From Hetaerina americana (lineage: Eukaryota > Arthropoda > Insecta > Odonata > Calopterygidae), in contig JAKTNV010000020.1 in assembly GCA_022747635.1 (NCBI GenBank), positions 1,114,001 through 1,178,000 on the forward strand: a DNA stretch of 64,000 nt, read 5' to 3'. Below the pieces are notes generated by a model, which was given only the letters and a program-made list of their open reading frames with translations, was not told the DNA's origin and ran no database searches. Below, piece by piece: positions 1 through 11,200 of the stretch. Position numbers and translations under genes: made by a program. The stretch's first letter is position 1; every line of letters begins with the position of its first letter.

Positions 1-607
1 CGTATTTCGGCAGTGTTTTGGACCAACGCGGTCAAAGTAGTAGGGACGTAAGGAGAAGAATTGCGCTAGGCAAAGGGGCTTTCACAAGGAGGAGGGAGTT
101 GATGATGGGGACGTTGTGTAAGGACATTAAGAAAAGACTCGTAAAAACTTTGATATGGAGCGTAGCTATGCACAGCACGGAAAAGTGGTCATCGAAGCAG
201 GAGGATAGACGTAGACTGTAGGCTGTTGAAATGTGGGTGTGGAGAAGAATGGAGAAGGTGAAATGGACCGAGAAGAAAACAAATGAGCAAGTACTTGGTA
301 TGGTGGGCGAAGAGAGGGGTTTGTTGGGAGCAATCCTATGGAGGCAGGTGGCTGACGAGGGTATTGACCGGCAGCGGGATGTTGAAGACTGTAATAGAGG
401 GGAGAATGTTAGGCAAACGAGGAAAGGGATGGAACAGGATAGGGATGTTGGACGGGATGAAGGGTGGAAGAAAGTACTCAGAGCTGAAGAGGGACCTGAT
501 GTAGAGTAGGATGTTGTGTTTTGCTAGGGGCCACAAATTATTTAATTAATAATTACGTCCATCCAAAAACCTACCTTAACCGGTAGATTACCTAATAATA
601 ATAATAA
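1..607 (+). pseudogene. LINE-B 3' end (RTE-like non-LTR retrotransposon), decayed
   Basis: This is the C-terminal part of a LINE reverse-transcriptase protein. Fragments in two frames (18-221 and 231-509) carry the conserved post-RT stretch seen in several other copies here: KKRLVKTLIWSVAMH, then WRRMEKVKWTEKKTNE, then a GKRGKGWNRIG-like end. The frame is broken near 221 by a stop and later by frameshifts, so no product is expected. The 3' UTR ends with AACCGGTAGATTACCT followed by (AAT)n near 600, the same terminus as the antisense copies at 24.2 and 24.8 kb. Assignment to the RTE-like group rests on this C-terminal block and is my inference. The element runs off the left edge of the window. 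Confidence 0.8.
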
Positions 608-954
608 AATAGTTCGCTACGCTATGAAATACTTTTTCATTGACTAGTCACTCGACGTGTGCTTCGGTTGGTCTTATTTTTGACACAAATCTTTGTATCT
701 CCTTATTTTTCAAACTTTGCAGCATACGGAACTCGTTATTTAAGTATTACTCATTCTATTATTAGCCCTCAATTCTGATATCAGTTGAAAATTGGCTTAG
801 AGGTCAACCAAAATCATTCAGTAACAATTGAGTAAATGGCAACCCCGCAGGCGGATATTGCACCTTTCTATTTCAACGCCATCTACTGGGACTGGAACTT
901 GTGTGCGCGAGGCATTTAGCAACAAAAACAAACCGTGGCGAAATGTGGATGAGC
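608..954. other. Unassigned AT-rich spacer
   Basis: No coding region, repeat or RNA gene is recognisable here. Confidence 0.5.
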
Positions 955-1315
955 CCTCCTAATTACTGCATGGATGCGGGTGTAGAGAAGAATTTAATAA
1001 GTAAAATGAACGGAAAGGAAAACTGACGATAAAGCACTTGGTGTTTTCAAGAAGAGGTATCGGATAGAGTTGTCGGAAGAGATTCGATCCAGGCAGGAAA
1101 TTCTGAGTTCCTTTTAGAGGAAGGCAATGTGCTATCGAAGATTGCGGCATGTGGAGGAGGGACAATGTTTGGTGTCAGGAATCAGGGAGGGCCAATGTTG
1201 GGAGGAGATGAAGGGAGGCAGAAGTGAATGTGGTTGCTGAGTGTCCTGCTACAGGAGGGGCTATGGAAGTGCAGTCGTCCTTCAAAAACCTACGATGACT
1301 GGTAGAAATGGAATA
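955..1315 (+). pseudogene. Old LINE-B 3' fragment
   Basis: The stretch aligns by eye with 231-600 of the preceding LINE-B copy. It has a GGGTGTAGAGAAGAA start, an 'aaagcacttggtgtttt' block equivalent to EVLGM, and a degenerate terminus (caaaaacctacgatgactgg) near 1290. Many substitutions and indels make it much older than the 1-607 copy. No reading frame survives. Confidence 0.6.
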
Positions 1316-1379
1316 ATATTGTTGACCTGCACGAAAGAGTATTAGCATTCACGAGCACGCTCGGGGACTAAGCGCGTGC

Positions 1380-2780
1380 ATGCAAAATGCGGCAAATCGC
1401 CGCCAGAGGAACGCGCATTCGATCCTCCGCATCCCTCCTCATGGCTGGACTCCGATCTCTTCTTATTGGCGAGGAAAGGGCCATCCATTTGAGCACAGTG
1501 CCCCTGGTGTACAGAGGCATCATGGGAGGGCGTCGCTCGCGCGGGTGGGCGGAAAAATCGTGTGACAGGCAGGGTCGCGATCACGGCACGAACAGAGATG
1601 CGCCCTACGCTACATTTCGTGATTCCGTGGGAAAGAGGAGGCGCTGGGAGCGGGGGTTTCCGGGAGCAGGGGGTCGGTACTCCTCGGATGACCTCGGGGG
1701 TGGAGCCGCCGGAGAGGGAGGCGGGCAGAGAAGGAAGTGACGCGCGTCCAAGTTCGCTTCGGAGGAAGCCTCGACGACTCGCGGGCGTGTCAAGTGTCCC
1801 CGGGGTCGTCTGAAAACTGAACGACCTCGGATGTGATTCGGACACCTAAACAGCGGAACTAGATCCGATATCATTTGTGACGAGACCTCCGTGCCCTCTA
1901 CGAGATAAGTGGGTTTCGCAACACCCGTGGCACTTCCCTCGGTTAGAGGGCGCCCCGTCGGGTGCCTGCCCTCCTCCCACTCGGGATTGCTCCCCCCCTC
2001 CCCCATGATGGGAGTACCAGCCTGCGAACCCCTCGCCCACCCCCTCCGCCCCTTTCTCACCCGCTCCTCTAGGCCCTCTCACTCGCGGAGAGTGTATGAA
2101 AGCCACGAAAACAAACACCAGCGCCATTGATGTAATATTGTGTGTGGGAATGGGAGGGGGGTTTTCGCCACCCACCCTCCCCTCGCCTCCGACCATATGG
2201 CGCCGAGTCCACCCCCCCCCCCCAGTCCTTCGATCCCTCTCCCCCTCCCCGCCCCGTTTGCCCCGAGGAGGGCCTCCCGCCGCAGCGGCAGTAGAGCGTG
2301 GGGACTCGGCGAGTGGAGTGGTGAGTGGGAGGCCGCCGCTGGGGGTCCCGGCCGAGTGTGGAACTCTCGCGGCCTTCGGGACGCCCTCATCCCCTCGCAG
2401 CACGGGAGGACGCGTCGCGGGGGCCGTCCACTCTCGGCGGAGCGAGGACCTCTGGATTGGCGACAGCGGGGGCCGCGCAGCCCGTCGGAGGCGATGCCGC
2501 GGAGGCGCGCGAGCCGCAATTGACGGCCCACGTGGTGCAGCGCCGTCCATCCAGGTGGTGGTGCCCGTGTCGCCCCCGGGGGGCACGTGGAACCGCGCAC
2601 CTCGGGTGATTCCTTCCTCCGGGGGCGGTGACACCCCACTCTCGGTGCCCAGCGTTTTGTTTCGCTCCGTGCTTGAGTGGTTCGAGGACTGGGGGCCGCA
2701 CCGGCGAACACCGGCGGGCCGCCGGCGAGGGTTCTCGCCAGAACGAGAGGTGAGGGGACACACGGGTGTGACCGGCGATC
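1380..2780. promoter_or_regulatory. GC-rich, CpG-dense island of unknown role
   Basis: About 1.4 kb is strongly GC-rich and full of CpG, unlike the AT-rich surroundings. Long open frames exist on both strands (for example 1846-2763 minus and 2096-2791 plus), but their translations are Pro/Arg/Gly/Ser-rich and low in complexity. That is what GC-rich DNA gives by chance, because stop codons are AT-rich. I recognise no domain. It could be a CpG-rich promoter or 5' exon of a host gene whose body lies elsewhere, or simply a GC-rich repeat. Similar composition recurs at 21.56-22.1 kb, where a splice donor is visible; here I see none I would trust. Confidence 0.35.
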
Positions 2781-3988
2781 ATAGGTGTTGATTATTTGCC
2801 GGCCACAGGCAATGTTTTGAAACGAATCATTTGAATGGTAATGACGATAGAAATGGCAACTATGGAAATGGGAGGGACGTTGATATAGGCCGTGGTGCGC
2901 GGGGAAGGGGTGCGGGAGAGTGTGACGCGCCGACCTCCGCCGATAGAATGACATCTCTCGGCGATGAATGTGGAAGATCGGCGCCGAAACAGTCTTAAAG
3001 ATCCTTAGTTTCGATGTGGTTTATGTCTGTATGGCATGGTATCCTGTAGTTTATACCGACGGACAGAGGTATTTTCATTAATTATTCCAAGTACCTGCAC
3101 ACATGGGATATATAGAAGGGTCGGAGAAACAGTTAGGGGAACAAATACGGAGGAACTCGAGGGATTCTCGGGAGAAGAATGACAGGCTCCTCCGTGATCC
3201 ACGGCCACCGTACATCTCACCCTGACTTGCCCCCTGACCCCACCCGCGTGCTCACAAAACACGCCCAATGCCTGAATATGCAGGTACATAAGGAGATCCG
3301 CACGAGGAAGTTCATATTGAGAAGTTGGGAAAAGCACGGTGGAAGGCGAAAAGGTGCGTCATGCGCAGGCGCAAGAGCCATTGGTCTCTTGGCCAAGTGT
3401 GAGCAAAAGAGGCGTGTACACGATGGAGGAGAAAGCTTTGGAGTTGGCTTCGCTAGGAAGTAAAAGAACCCACAGTTTTTAAAGGAAATCAGGGAAAACA
3501 AAAAAATCGTTATAAATAATTTCTCATTTCTTGAAACAAGTATTGCTGACTGGAACGAGTCATTTGTGGAACCTCACCTTTAGGTTTGAATATTATTAAG
3601 TCTATTCATTAAAGACCAGTTCTGTGTTATTGATACATTTTACGGCTCTTGCATATATATAATTTTTTTTTATACAAGGTATCGACTTACCACTCTAAGG
3701 CCAGGTTTCATGATGTGTGGTAACACTGAAGGTGTTTTAGCTTTAACCTCTGTTGGAGGTCAAAACTCAGTTTTAAGACTGCCAGCTAAGTTCAAAAGCG
3801 ACCGTTAAGCTGTTTGGACTAAATATCTGACAGACGGACCTTAATATGGTTAAAATTTCACTAATGAGCCATGTTGTTCAATTATGGAATCGGATAAACC
3901 GGTAATCTCCAAGTTAAGTTAACGTTCAGGTAAGCTAATGATTCGATTTGATGAGATACTATAAAATGGGGATATAGTTTTCGCTATT
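2781..3988. other. Unassigned sequence
   Basis: Mixed composition, becoming AT-rich after 3480. Short open frames (for example 3179-3463) show no recognisable domain or flanking splice signals. I see no repeat shared with the rest of the window. Confidence 0.5.
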
Positions 3989-4700
3989 TCACTTTATTCT
4001 TGATACTTTTATGTCAGCGTATGCGTGTGTGAATCTATCGTCAAACAAGGTCCCCAGCTTACCTATCTGTTCTTCGCATGCCTGTCGTTCCATCGCGGCG
4101 GTCATCATTCGCTCGCTCTGCATCCATCTTTCCCTTGGACATCTCCCTCTCCCTCTCCTCCTCCAATATCCCCAGCACTTCCTCGTTCGTTTTATTTCCA
4201 TCCCCCTCCAAACCCAAACTTCGGAAGCCTCCACATCTAACCTCCTGCCGCAGTGATCATGTTTCCGTCCCGTGCACAACCGCGTTCCATATCAGCATTT
4301 TAATTACTCTTTGCTTAACATCCTTACTCGAAATCATCTCACTGTGATCAGTTTACTCCTTCTGACTGCTTCTTTGCGAAACGAAATCCTTCCACTACTC
4401 CGACCACCTGGTCTAAAATATGGTTAATGTAGGTTAACTCTTCAACCAGTTTTAATTTTTCCCCCTTATTTTAACCATTAATTAGAATTATTCATTCTCT
4501 GAAACCTAATAGCCTTCGTTTTGTGTACTGTTCTGTGTATTGATGCTCATCCCATGGATTGCACAAATTTTCCAAACTGCTCAGAGATGACTGTGATCGC
4601 ATTTATGACTTCCTTTAGCAAAACGTGATCCTCTGCGAACCTGACTTCAAGAACTCTCTCAGTAGAATTTGCTCTCGACATGTTAGAAAGAACTCTGCTG
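3989..4700 (-). pseudogene. Decayed LINE-B RT and C-terminal region
   Basis: On the minus strand, 4547-4792 translates to VRFAEDHVLL, a mutated form of the RT catalytic motif seen at 25507-25734 (VRFADDQALV). Downstream, 3989-4279 gives VEASEVWVWRGMEIKRTRK, matching the LEAFEMWVWRRMEKVKWTEK block of LINE-B. The order (RT motif C, then C-terminal block) and spacing fit one antisense element. The FADD to FAED change and several frameshifts make it non-functional. Confidence 0.65.
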
Positions 4701-4779
4701 CAACCAGAGGGGGGCAGACAATTCGAAGCCCCGTGGGGGGTATTTTTCTTTATGTTATCCTGAATTGGGAGAAGGGAAT

Positions 4780-5560
4780 AATGGAAGTGCATGCTGTATT
4801 TTTATAATTCAAGAAAGCCTCCGACGAGGCTAATCACGAGGAAATGTAGCACGCACTGAGATATTAAGGTATTAACGAGATGGCGAACAATGGATTGAAA
4901 GGGACTTCTTATTTAACCTTAAACAAAAAGTTGTGTGCGACGGGTCGAGTTCATTAGAGGAGAGCATAACTTCAGGAATGACGCTGGGAAGTGTTATGGG
5001 GCCCACACTCTCTCTCTCTCTCTTCTCGATATTAGGGGCACATTAGATGAATAGGATGAGTTGGCAGTGACTGGCCAAGGTTATTTGCATGCGTATGAAG
5101 AGAGAGACGAGGCCGTGGAAGGATAGCGAGCTACTGCTCTCAAACGATTTAGACGAGATCGGGACAATGCAAATAATGGTGATTGGAGTTAAAGATAAGA
5201 AAATGTACGGCACTGGAATATCGGAGAAGAAAGAGAGGACAAGCAAGACGTAAATAATGAAGTAGATCGAATCTATTTTTATAATTGAAGAGCAAAGTCA
5301 ATTGATAAGGTGTTACACTGGCATTTAACCTTTCATGGCATACACAAATTAGGAGAATATCTGGGTTTAAAAATGTTAGGTTTCCCTCGACGGGTTGGAG
5401 GACTATGTGCTGAAAAAGTAAGAGAAATGCGTTCGTAAGGACGCTTCAGTTAGGCCAAAGAATGCGCGGCAAGCTTTTATCTGGGATCCACTGGAGAGAA
5501 CGCTCACTAGAGATTAGATAAGGCTCAAGAGAAAATAACCGACACACCTACTCTCTTCTC
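4780..5560 (+). pseudogene. Decayed LINE-A2-like RT fragment
   Basis: In broken plus-strand frames the segment reads like AVFL..FKKASDEANHEE, then RYxGIN, then a GVPQGS-like block near 4985 and WDPLER near 5490. These are the RT motif A, motif B and C-terminal landmarks of the intact LINE-A2 at 31.5-34.5 kb. Stops and frameshifts are frequent, so it is an old copy. A (CT)n run interrupts it near 5010. Confidence 0.6.
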
Positions 5561-5832
5561 GCTTCAATTTCCAGCAAAAGCGCCGGGGGGTTTCTCCGGC
5601 ACTCCCCCTCAGGCATCAATCACCCTTGTCCCATCCATGTCTGCTCTTCCCTCATACGATACGCAGACATAACGAAATGGAGCCTGAGAGCCAGGAAAAA
5701 TGGAATTATCCAGAATACTAGATGGTGATGGATTGGCCAAGTGCAATGGCATGGTACATATGCGCGAAAGTTGTGTATGAACTAACATCTATGCGAGTGT
5801 AGTTGATTATGAACTATTCCTCATATACAAGT

Positions 5833-5897
5833 CGGTGCCCTAACGAGCTCACGCTACCCGCCCTTGCGGCGGCTCACTAGGAATTGCGTAGACATAC
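5833..5897 (+). repeat. Degenerate LINE-A 3' terminal hairpin
   Basis: The stretch contains the conserved LINE-A end (cctaac, then cgcccttgcggcggct, then a degraded gtagac tail). It is probably the 3' end of the LINE-A2-like fragment just upstream. Confidence 0.6.
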
Positions 5898-6905
5898 GAG
5901 ACTCCCCACTAATTTTTGGGGTAGTAGTAGTTTTAATTGGTGGCAACCGACGGCGAAGGACATTTGCACCATAAGGGATGGATGGGAAAGGAGGAAGGGT
6001 GGAGGGAAATCCTGCGTTGGTATTAGCCTACTTACTAAACGAAAGACGCCAAGGGGTTCGCAGCTTAGCGTCCCATCCTACGGACGGCGCTCTCTCCCAA
6101 AGGGTCCTCCACAAAGCACCTCAAAGTAGGTGGATGGTCGTCTTTATTTTGGGGCGAAATGGAGTCTCTTCCACCACCCCCTAACCCCCCTCGTATTACA
6201 TTTACAACAATGAACGTGCAGATTAAATACCCAAATTGTACCTAAATAGCAATCAAATTAATGCATGCAATTTCATAGGACTAACATACAGTAACACAAT
6301 ATATTAGTTGCCTAGTTGATAAATATTTATAATACAAAATATGAAACGTACACACATACAATACATACAAATACTATACATACACATACCAATACATGCA
6401 AACAATGCTTGTAAAACTATAATCCTGGTTATATTTACAATCGCCAATGCAAAGTATGAATCTCCTGTGAAAGAAACAGGAAGGATCTCTAACAGCTGTA
6501 TTCTCACTGGTTGGTTTTCTGTGAGATAAGTGATTTATGTAGTTCGCTCTTGAATGGTGGGAGAGATTAGGTTCATTAGTTATAACGGATGAAAACCCAT
6601 TCATTTTTTTCACATCATGTGGAGTTTCCTGCGAGAATCCAGAAATTGCCAGTTAAGTTTGTTAAAATATTCTGTAATGCGATCTGTAAATTCTCAAATT
6701 GTGAATGAAGCCTACGCATTAATTAAATGCCCTTTGTAGTTTCACCGACCGCTCGCTTGGACGGTCTTGATACGCTATGTCATCATAATCAAAGTAAGGA
6801 ATAACGAGAGAAGACACTATCTGCTTTTTTAATGTGATGGGCATAACATACTGATATTTCCTAAGGGAGTGGAGGGATTAATTGACAGTTCTGCAAATTT
6901 TAAAA
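5898..6905. other. Unassigned sequence
   Basis: Moderately GC-rich to 6190, then AT-rich with a short CA/TA-rich run near 6350. I recognise no gene, domain or shared repeat. Confidence 0.5.
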
Positions 6906-6914
6906 GTCTAAAGT

Positions 6915-7012
6915 AGGGATCGGGGTGCCACCGATGAAGATATGTCGCCTCCGGGGTTCGAACCCGGGCCCTCTGGGTGGGAAGCCAGCACGGTAATTTT
7001 TATCCCCATCTG
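6915..7012 (-). repeat. tRNA-Gly-like fragment (possible SINE head)
   Basis: On the minus strand there is a perfect T arm (CCGGG, loop TTCGAAC, CCCGG) with a canonical B box at 6953-6964. Before it lies an anticodon-arm-like stretch with loop TTCCCAC, giving anticodon CCC (Gly). A matching acceptor stem and a convincing A box are absent, so it is not a functional tRNA gene. A tRNA-derived SINE remnant is the likelier reading. Confidence 0.45.
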
Positions 7013-8080
7013 CGATTCCTTCTATACTTCTTTTACCATTTCCCCCATGTATGCTTTGAAAAGTACGAGCAATCATGGACACCCTTGTCTTATTCTTCTT
7101 CCTAAGAGTACACACCTTCTGACCCACCACTATTTCCACCGGAGCAGTCTGTAATACAGCTTGCAGAAAAGGCTGCTATGCTATGCCTCCAATCTCGTAT
7201 ATTTATTAATTTTTCCCAAATCACTCTTATCAAACGCTTTATTTAAATCTGTGAAACAAACAAATACACCCTGATTGTATTTTTTGTTCCTCTCGATTAG
7301 TGATCTCATTGCTGCAATGGCATCGCGTGTGCCTCTCCCCTTAATGAACCCTAACATCATCACCTAAGTAATCATTTGCCTCGCTTTCCAACCTTTTATT
7401 GATGATCCCGAGAACCACTCTAGCTGCCTGCAAAATCTAGCTTATTTTTCCATAGTCCTAATATACATTAATATGTATTTTTTGGAATGGGAACAAACAC
7501 CGATTTAGCGAATTGTTTTTGACCCATTCCTCCCACGTAAATGCTACGAACTAGCCCATAACAATTCTTCCTACCTCATTTGTCTTAACCTTTAAATTAG
7601 TAGCAGGGGTTTTATCGATCCCCTAGGCTTTATTTGATTTCACCTCCCATAGTGCCCTTTCTGTGCCGCATTCAAGTGTGCTAAGTATTTAACCTTCCCC
7701 GACTATCATATGCATTCCTTTCTTTCTCGATATTTTTGGTTCGATCAATAATTTTCCCCGTATCTCTCATGGTTTGCACGGATTTGCCTTCCTAATCTCT
7801 GACGGTGCTATCACATTTCTGTGCAGCACGCCTCTTCCTTTGCTATCTCTCTAAAATCTCGTGTTCCATCACCTTTCATTCTCCATCTTAGTTTTTGTCT
7901 TAGTTTATCATTTATCTCCTTGCTTCCGAAATCTGTTTAATTGTTCCTACTACATTCTTTCTTCCCTTTCATCTCATCTGAAATCTTTGGCTCCCTTATT
8001 TACTTTTACTATAGTTTCGTTTGGAGCGATATCTCTTTTTTGAAATGTTCCAATTTTTATTCTATTAAACCCATTTCCAT
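7013..8080 (-). pseudogene. Decayed LINE-B RT region
   Basis: The minus-strand frame 7181-7363 reads GFIKGRGTRDAIAAMRSLIE then FVCFTDLNKAFDK, matching the intact-looking segment at 25738-26082 (GFRKGRGTRDAVAVM; FVDFEKAFDKV). Near 7030-7060 the sequence matches the RT motif-B region (QGCPLSPLLF-type) with a nonsense change. From 7430 to 7700 it matches the linker also seen at 26100-26240 and 27912-28070. Beyond 7720 the antisense sequence is probably the upstream linker of the same element but is too degraded to read. The catalytic Asp of motif A appears replaced (FTDLNKAF). Confidence 0.65.
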
Positions 8081-8082
8081 GA

Positions 8083-8222
8083 ATGCAGTCGGTTTGGTAG
8101 GTGAAGTTCACCCGTAAGTAATAAACCCGACGGTGGACCCTGATGTGTGGGCACCCATTTTATACGCCGTTTAGGGCTTAGTACTGGGTGAACTCTACCA
8201 TCACCAACCAAACTGACCTACG
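8083..8222. mobile_element. Short MITE-like element with terminal inverted repeats
   Basis: The left end (gtcggtttggt...agttcaccc) is an imperfect inverted complement of the right end (gggtgaactctacc...accaaactgac). Roughly 30-bp TIRs enclose about 80 bp with no coding capacity. It sits between two LINE-B fragments. The family is not recognised. Confidence 0.5.
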
Positions 8223-8224
8223 GG

Positions 8225-8600
8225 TTGATTGCTGTGTTTTCTTTAAATCCATTTCCCTATCCTTACTCATAATTTTTTCTGAAGCCCGCTGATAATGCTT
8301 TTTTATCGTCCCTGTTATAGTTCTTCATTCCATTTTCACATCGGTCGTTATACTTGTTGCAGTAACTTCTTTACTACTTTGACATCGAGCGTCCTCTTCC
8401 TGAATCCAAACTTACCACACCCCAAGTAATCATTTGCCCTCTTCTTTACCATTAATTTGTTGGTGGTCCTACCTTGGCTGCACGGAAAGTCGTATTTAAT
8501 GCCCTCACGTTCGGCTGCCTTTCCTTTTTCTAAATGGCCATTAATGATGGGGATAAAGTAATCCCAAGTCTCCTGGCCATTTTTCTCCCACTTAAATATT
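8225..8600 (-). pseudogene. Second decayed LINE-B RT fragment
   Basis: The stretch near 8395-8460 (cctcttcctgaatccaaac and ccaagtaatcatttgcc) matches antisense LINE-B at 25975-26030, which encodes DDQFGFRKGRGT. It has no open frame. Confidence 0.5.
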
Positions 8601-8649
8601 AGGGATGAGCCCAGAAAAACTCACCTGCGGTTTCCTAAACCCTTCAGTA

Positions 8650-8805
8650 GCTCCGCGGGGATATCGACATAAATACCCCGCCATCTACCAGAAAGGTGTG
8701 TGGCGGGGGATGCAAGCACCAGGTGGTAAGGGCGAGTGATAAGGGAGGAGGATAGGGGAGAGGAAGGGAAAAGGGAAAAATATTCAGTAAAACACTATGA
8801 AATAA
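8650..8805 (-). repeat. Variant hairpin-tail repeat, copy 1
   Basis: The sequence from ataccccgcc through gtgtggcggggg to the purine-rich gggagaggaagggaaaa tract has an antisense counterpart at 28155-28268. It shares the CCCCGCC/GGCGGGG hairpin idea with LINE-A ends, but the flanking UTR differs, so it is probably the 3' end of another LINE family or a SINE. Confidence 0.5.
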
Positions 8806-8844
8806 TGCGCTAATATGTATACATGTCGGAGGAAGACATATTGC

Positions 8845-8935
8845 AAAACAAGGGTTAATTCACTTAATAAATCCGATGCTTGTTATGCGAAAAAAGGGGA
8901 ATAAAAAATGAACCACAACCACGGATCCGTGGGAC
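8845..8935 (+). repeat. Unclassified interspersed repeat, copy 1
   Basis: It shares an 'aagggtt..ttcac' start and an 'aaaaaggggaataa...tgaaccacaacca' end with 35152-35230. Both are on the same strand and about 80-90 bp long. The family is unknown. Confidence 0.45.
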
Positions 8936-11200
8936 CGTGGTTTAAATGGCGCCGTCGGAGCGGACATCCCGAGATGGCAGCGGACGACGACTCCGTGTCG
9001 TCTCACTCTCTCCGTGTCATCGCTCACGCCGACGGCGGATTGATTGGGCCCCGCTGAGTGATAATGAGTGCGCCATAGATTGGAATTCGCAGGAGGATAT
9101 AATGAATTAAGAGGGGGTGACTTGTGGGATTAGTGCGTTAGAGATGCCTTAGGGAAGTTATGTCAGAAGAAATATTAGGGTGGGGACAATACTCCAATTT
9201 CACAAAAAATTTTTTATGTAATGTTTTCACGTCCTGCCATTATTATTAGCTATGCTAATAATTATTTCTGTGCCAAAATGTCCCCTCTTGTCCATGATAC
9301 GCGAATACATTTTTTGGAAAGAATATGAACACACACAGAAAGTTAGGAGAAAGATTAATTAGTTTTATGCTCAGTGAAATGTACGGAGCAGAATACAATC
9401 ACAAATGCTTCTTGGATGCCTACGGATTTTTGTTTTGGCTAATGGAATTTCATGCTTTGCTCGTTAACATTCAAAGGTTGTGACTCGCATGGAAAGGAGA
9501 CTTCCAAGATGGCCCGACCGCGATGGTTAAAGATTTGCGACGTGAAAGCAGGAAGGTCCAGACTAAATTTTCAGTGTTTTTATTTGCAGATGAAACTCGA
9601 TTCACGTGCTATTCATGAATTATCCATATCAATCAACGAGTGAGAAAACCCCTGCGTATTACCCTCTACCTTTGTTTATCGTAGCTGTCCACCGATGTTT
9701 AGCCCGCTCAGCGTTAGTTAACTCATAAGCGTAAACACGTCGATGTAAATTATACCCTCGCTCAGGTAAATAATTTTCTCAAAGCAACGCGCACAGTAAG
9801 CCCGTCTGATCTGGCGTCACACGCGGCGAAAGAGCGCACGCGCAGAGTAACCAATAAATGCAAAAAACGATTAAGGTGGAAGTATCACGGAACATACCCT
9901 TGCATGTAAACCATCGTATGATGTGATTTTTAATCTATCGAGTTTACTGATTTGATTTAAAAATTATTTAATGGCTCGACTTTAATAATGTTGACCGTTA
10001 ATCAATTATTGAAAATATAGCTCATCGCTTCGAAGGAGTCTTTCTTATCCCGAAGTTTGGTGGCCCTGACTCGGGCCGCGGCTTGCGGGACGATGTCACG
10101 GAAGGGTGGATGCCATTCTGAGGACGAAAGGGGCGATTGGGAAGCGAATGCATTCAGGCACCAACAAAAGCCGATGGACTCGAGTTCCCTCTCCATTTCG
10201 ACATAGTACACAGTCGACCCTTTTCAGCGCCCGGGAGATTTGACTCGAAGTTATAGGAGACCTGTTAAAAAGGTTGACTTTTGACCTTGTCTCCCTACAC
10301 ATTACCCAGCGAGTTGACCACAGCCCAAGGCCGATACCGGAGTGGTAGCCACCACCCGGCAGGGTCCAAGTCCAATGAGAGGAGAGACCACATAGTTTTT
10401 TAGTCGGACTAGTTGAAAGTTCACCCTTCATTAATGGCTTGCTTCCAGATATTAAATAGCTAATAAAATCAAGTTAATGATTAGTTGGTTATAATGAATA
10501 ATATTTCTTTAGCAATATTGAGTCGATTCTCGAGTTGCTACCACGTTTTATTAAATTTTTAAATCCGTGCATAGGGCGCGCTCTAAGAATAATCAATTCG
10601 ATAGAGGGCGAACGTTTGAGAGACATCTTCCAAGTGTAATCGCTGCATAGAGCGTGGTGAAATACGGTGTCTCAACATCAGTATTGTTATTGGTATTTTA
10701 CCGGTTAAGGGCGCTTTTACATGGATGCAGACTATAACGGTACAGTTATTTACACGTCCTAATAAAACAAACTCAACATCCAAACTTACAAGAGGCCACT
10801 CTTCTCTTTTTTATAAAGAATATCAGAAACGCTCCGCCAACTGACGCCTATTTTTCTGTTTTTTGCCCCGCGATCCAAAAATAAATGCAACAGTTTGTGT
10901 TACTACGATTGTGAATAATGGAAATACTAAGGTAAACATTAATTTTTGTTTGAATTCTCAGTTTAAAAAAATGCTATTGAGCATCACGACGCTCACGGAT
11001 ATCCATCTGATGCATTGGTAATAAAATGAGAATATCGGACCATCTAAACGTGCATTGAGATAAGTCGCAGAAATAATATCCGAGCATCAAAATTCAGATT
11101 TGGTTTGGCCATTCCCCAGTCCTCACTTATTGACTATGGCAGCGTTGAAGAATTTATACCATATGATGTACTTTTAAAGGGAAATAAGTGAATGGAATTT
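8936..11200. other. Unassigned sequence
   Basis: The stretch begins with a short CpG-rich part (8945-9060) and is otherwise AT-rich. A frame at 10096-10431 (minus) and its neighbours show no recognisable domain. I find no element termini. Confidence 0.5.

Noticed and set aside
1846..2763. 305-residue open frame (minus) in the GC island
   Set aside because: Overlapped by equally long frames on the other strand, low complexity, no domain, no splice signals. Expected from GC-rich DNA.
6953..6964. Functional tRNA gene
   Set aside because: The T arm is perfect, but the acceptor stem and a clear A box are missing.
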